From Bacillota bacterium (GTDB lineage Bacteria; Bacillota; Clostridia; Tissierellales; Sedimentibacteraceae), in NCBI GenBank assembly GCA_023425285.1, contig JAFACY010000258.1:1-6143 (forward strand): a DNA stretch of 6,143 bases, written 5' to 3'. Positions 5,639 through 6,143 of the stretch are shown piece by piece; position 1 is the stretch's first letter; every line of letters begins with the position of its first letter. A model generated the notes under the pieces. That model saw only the letters and a program-made list of their open reading frames with translations, made no database searches and was not told the DNA's origin. A program made the translations under genes and the position numbers.

Positions 5639-6143
5639 CTAAACAATTAGTTTATCAAAATTCATAGATGCTCCACTTTCCCTTAATGTTTCTCTTAACC
5701 TGTAAGAATCACCTTCCATATTAACCAATATGGCCTTGTAAGTTAGCCTGTCTATCATTGCACTCGTAACTGTAGGGTCTCCGAAAACTTCAACCCAACG
5801 TTCAAATGAAAGGTTTGATGTAATTATGGTAGACTTTCTTGCTGCCCTTAAAGATAAGTTGTTAAACAGCAAATCTGTGCCTTCACGGTCAAATGAAGTG
5901 TAACCCAGCTCATCTGCAATAACGAGATCATACTTTTCAAATCTGTTCTCAAAATATCTTAAGGTCTTAGTGCTGTTGCATTCTTTTAATGTTGTAACAA
6001 GTAGCGGGACTGTTGTAAATAATACTTTGTAACCTGCCATGCATGCCTTTAAACCTAATGCAATACTAACCATAGTTTTACCGGTGCCGGGATTACCTGT
6101 CATTATGATGTTTTTTCCCTTTTCAATAAAATCAAGAGTAGCC
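5639..6143 (-). CDS. istB: IS21-family transposition helper ATPase IstB (5' end outside the window)
   Basis: IstB is an AAA+ ATPase, related to DnaC, that assists the IstA transposase in choosing and joining target DNA. The visible 167 residues start ATLDFIEKGKNII, in frame and open to the window edge. They continue with Walker A GNPGTGKT (visible residues 16-23), Walker B DLVIADELGY (72-81, with the family-typical DELGY), a sensor-like STIITSNLSF (104-113), and the C-terminal AMIDRL and GDSYR motifs. A Met directly before Walker A could be misread as the start. The residues before it match the normal family sequence, so the real start lies further upstream, outside the window. Full IstB proteins are about 245-260 residues, so some 80-90 N-terminal residues are missing from view. 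No stop or frameshift is seen. istA would normally lie just upstream, to the right. Confidence 0.95.
   Translation of the reverse strand, partial: ATLDFIEKGKNIIMTGNPGTGKTMVSIALGLKACMAGYKVLFTTVPLLVTTLKECNSTKTLRYFENRFEKYDLVIADELGYTSFDREGTDLLFNNLSLRAARKSTIITSNLSFERWVEVFGDPTVTSAMIDRLTYKAILVNMEGDSYRLRETLRESGASMNFDKLIV

Larger units (their letters stand above)
5544..6143 (-). mobile_element. IS21-family insertion sequence, istB-proximal end (partial)
   Basis: The element is recognised by the istB gene it carries and by a terminus starting TGTCAACTGAAAATTAGG at 5544, a TG-initial end of the IS21 kind. It is oriented on the minus strand, so 5544 is the right end of the element. The istA transposase gene and the other end lie beyond the window to the right. 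Inside the end are repeated motifs (see the repeat entry). The target-site duplication cannot be checked, because only one junction is present. The exact boundary is inferred from the motif. Confidence 0.75.

Noticed and set aside
5639..6103. istB starting at the Met just before Walker A
   Set aside because: The in-frame residues upstream (ATLDFIEKGKNII) match the normal IstB sequence, so the gene continues past the right edge.

Overview
The window looks like a low-GC Gram-positive genome, most likely a member of Clostridia (Bacillota). The DNA is AT-rich, the Shine-Dalgarno sites are strong GGAGG types, there is a Gram-positive style lipoprotein, one terminator is a clear Rho-independent hairpin with a T-run, and the ABC genes and IS21-family element are of common clostridial types. 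I cannot place it to genus from the sequence alone.

Layout, left to right. (1) Positions 1-107, minus strand: the first 35 codons of a probable amidohydrolase-type protein that leaves the window on the left. (2) Positions 288-1302, plus strand: a lipoprotein gene of unknown function, divergent from the first. It stops at an amber codon at 1011-1013, but coding-like sequence continues in the same frame, changes frame at a T-run near 1152-1155, and ends at 1302, just before a good terminator (1318-1357). I read this as one gene of about 338 codons broken by a nonsense mutation and a one-base frameshift. (3) Positions 1358-1569: a short gap with no intact gene. It holds a possible 3' gene remnant on the minus strand and a stretch resembling the end of an IS21-type element. 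(4) Positions 1531-5401, minus strand: a three-gene operon transcribed right to left. It encodes a 12-TM ABC-2 type permease, a stand-alone ABC ATPase and a fused TMD-NBD ABC exporter. The genes are 2 bp apart and then overlap by 4 bp. A likely promoter lies at 5493-5520. (5) Positions 5544-6143, minus strand: the istB-proximal end of an IS21-family insertion sequence, with the istB helper ATPase gene running off the right edge.

How the genes may work together. The permease and the separate ATPase should form one ABC-2 transporter. The third protein is a complete half-transporter that would homodimerise. Two ABC systems packed in one operon are common next to peptide antibiotic (RiPP or bacteriocin) genes, where one exports the product and the other gives self-protection. 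No precursor peptide or modification enzyme is visible here, and the IS21 element sits directly upstream of the operon promoter, so any such genes may have been separated or lost. That functional reading is inference.

The most useful second looks are the doubly broken lipoprotein gene, the IS21 end with its outward-facing TTGACA, the IS-end-like sequence that supplies the last codons of the exporter, and the overlapping promoter and operator-like signals at 5493-5537. I found no tRNA, rRNA, CRISPR array or riboswitch that I can support.
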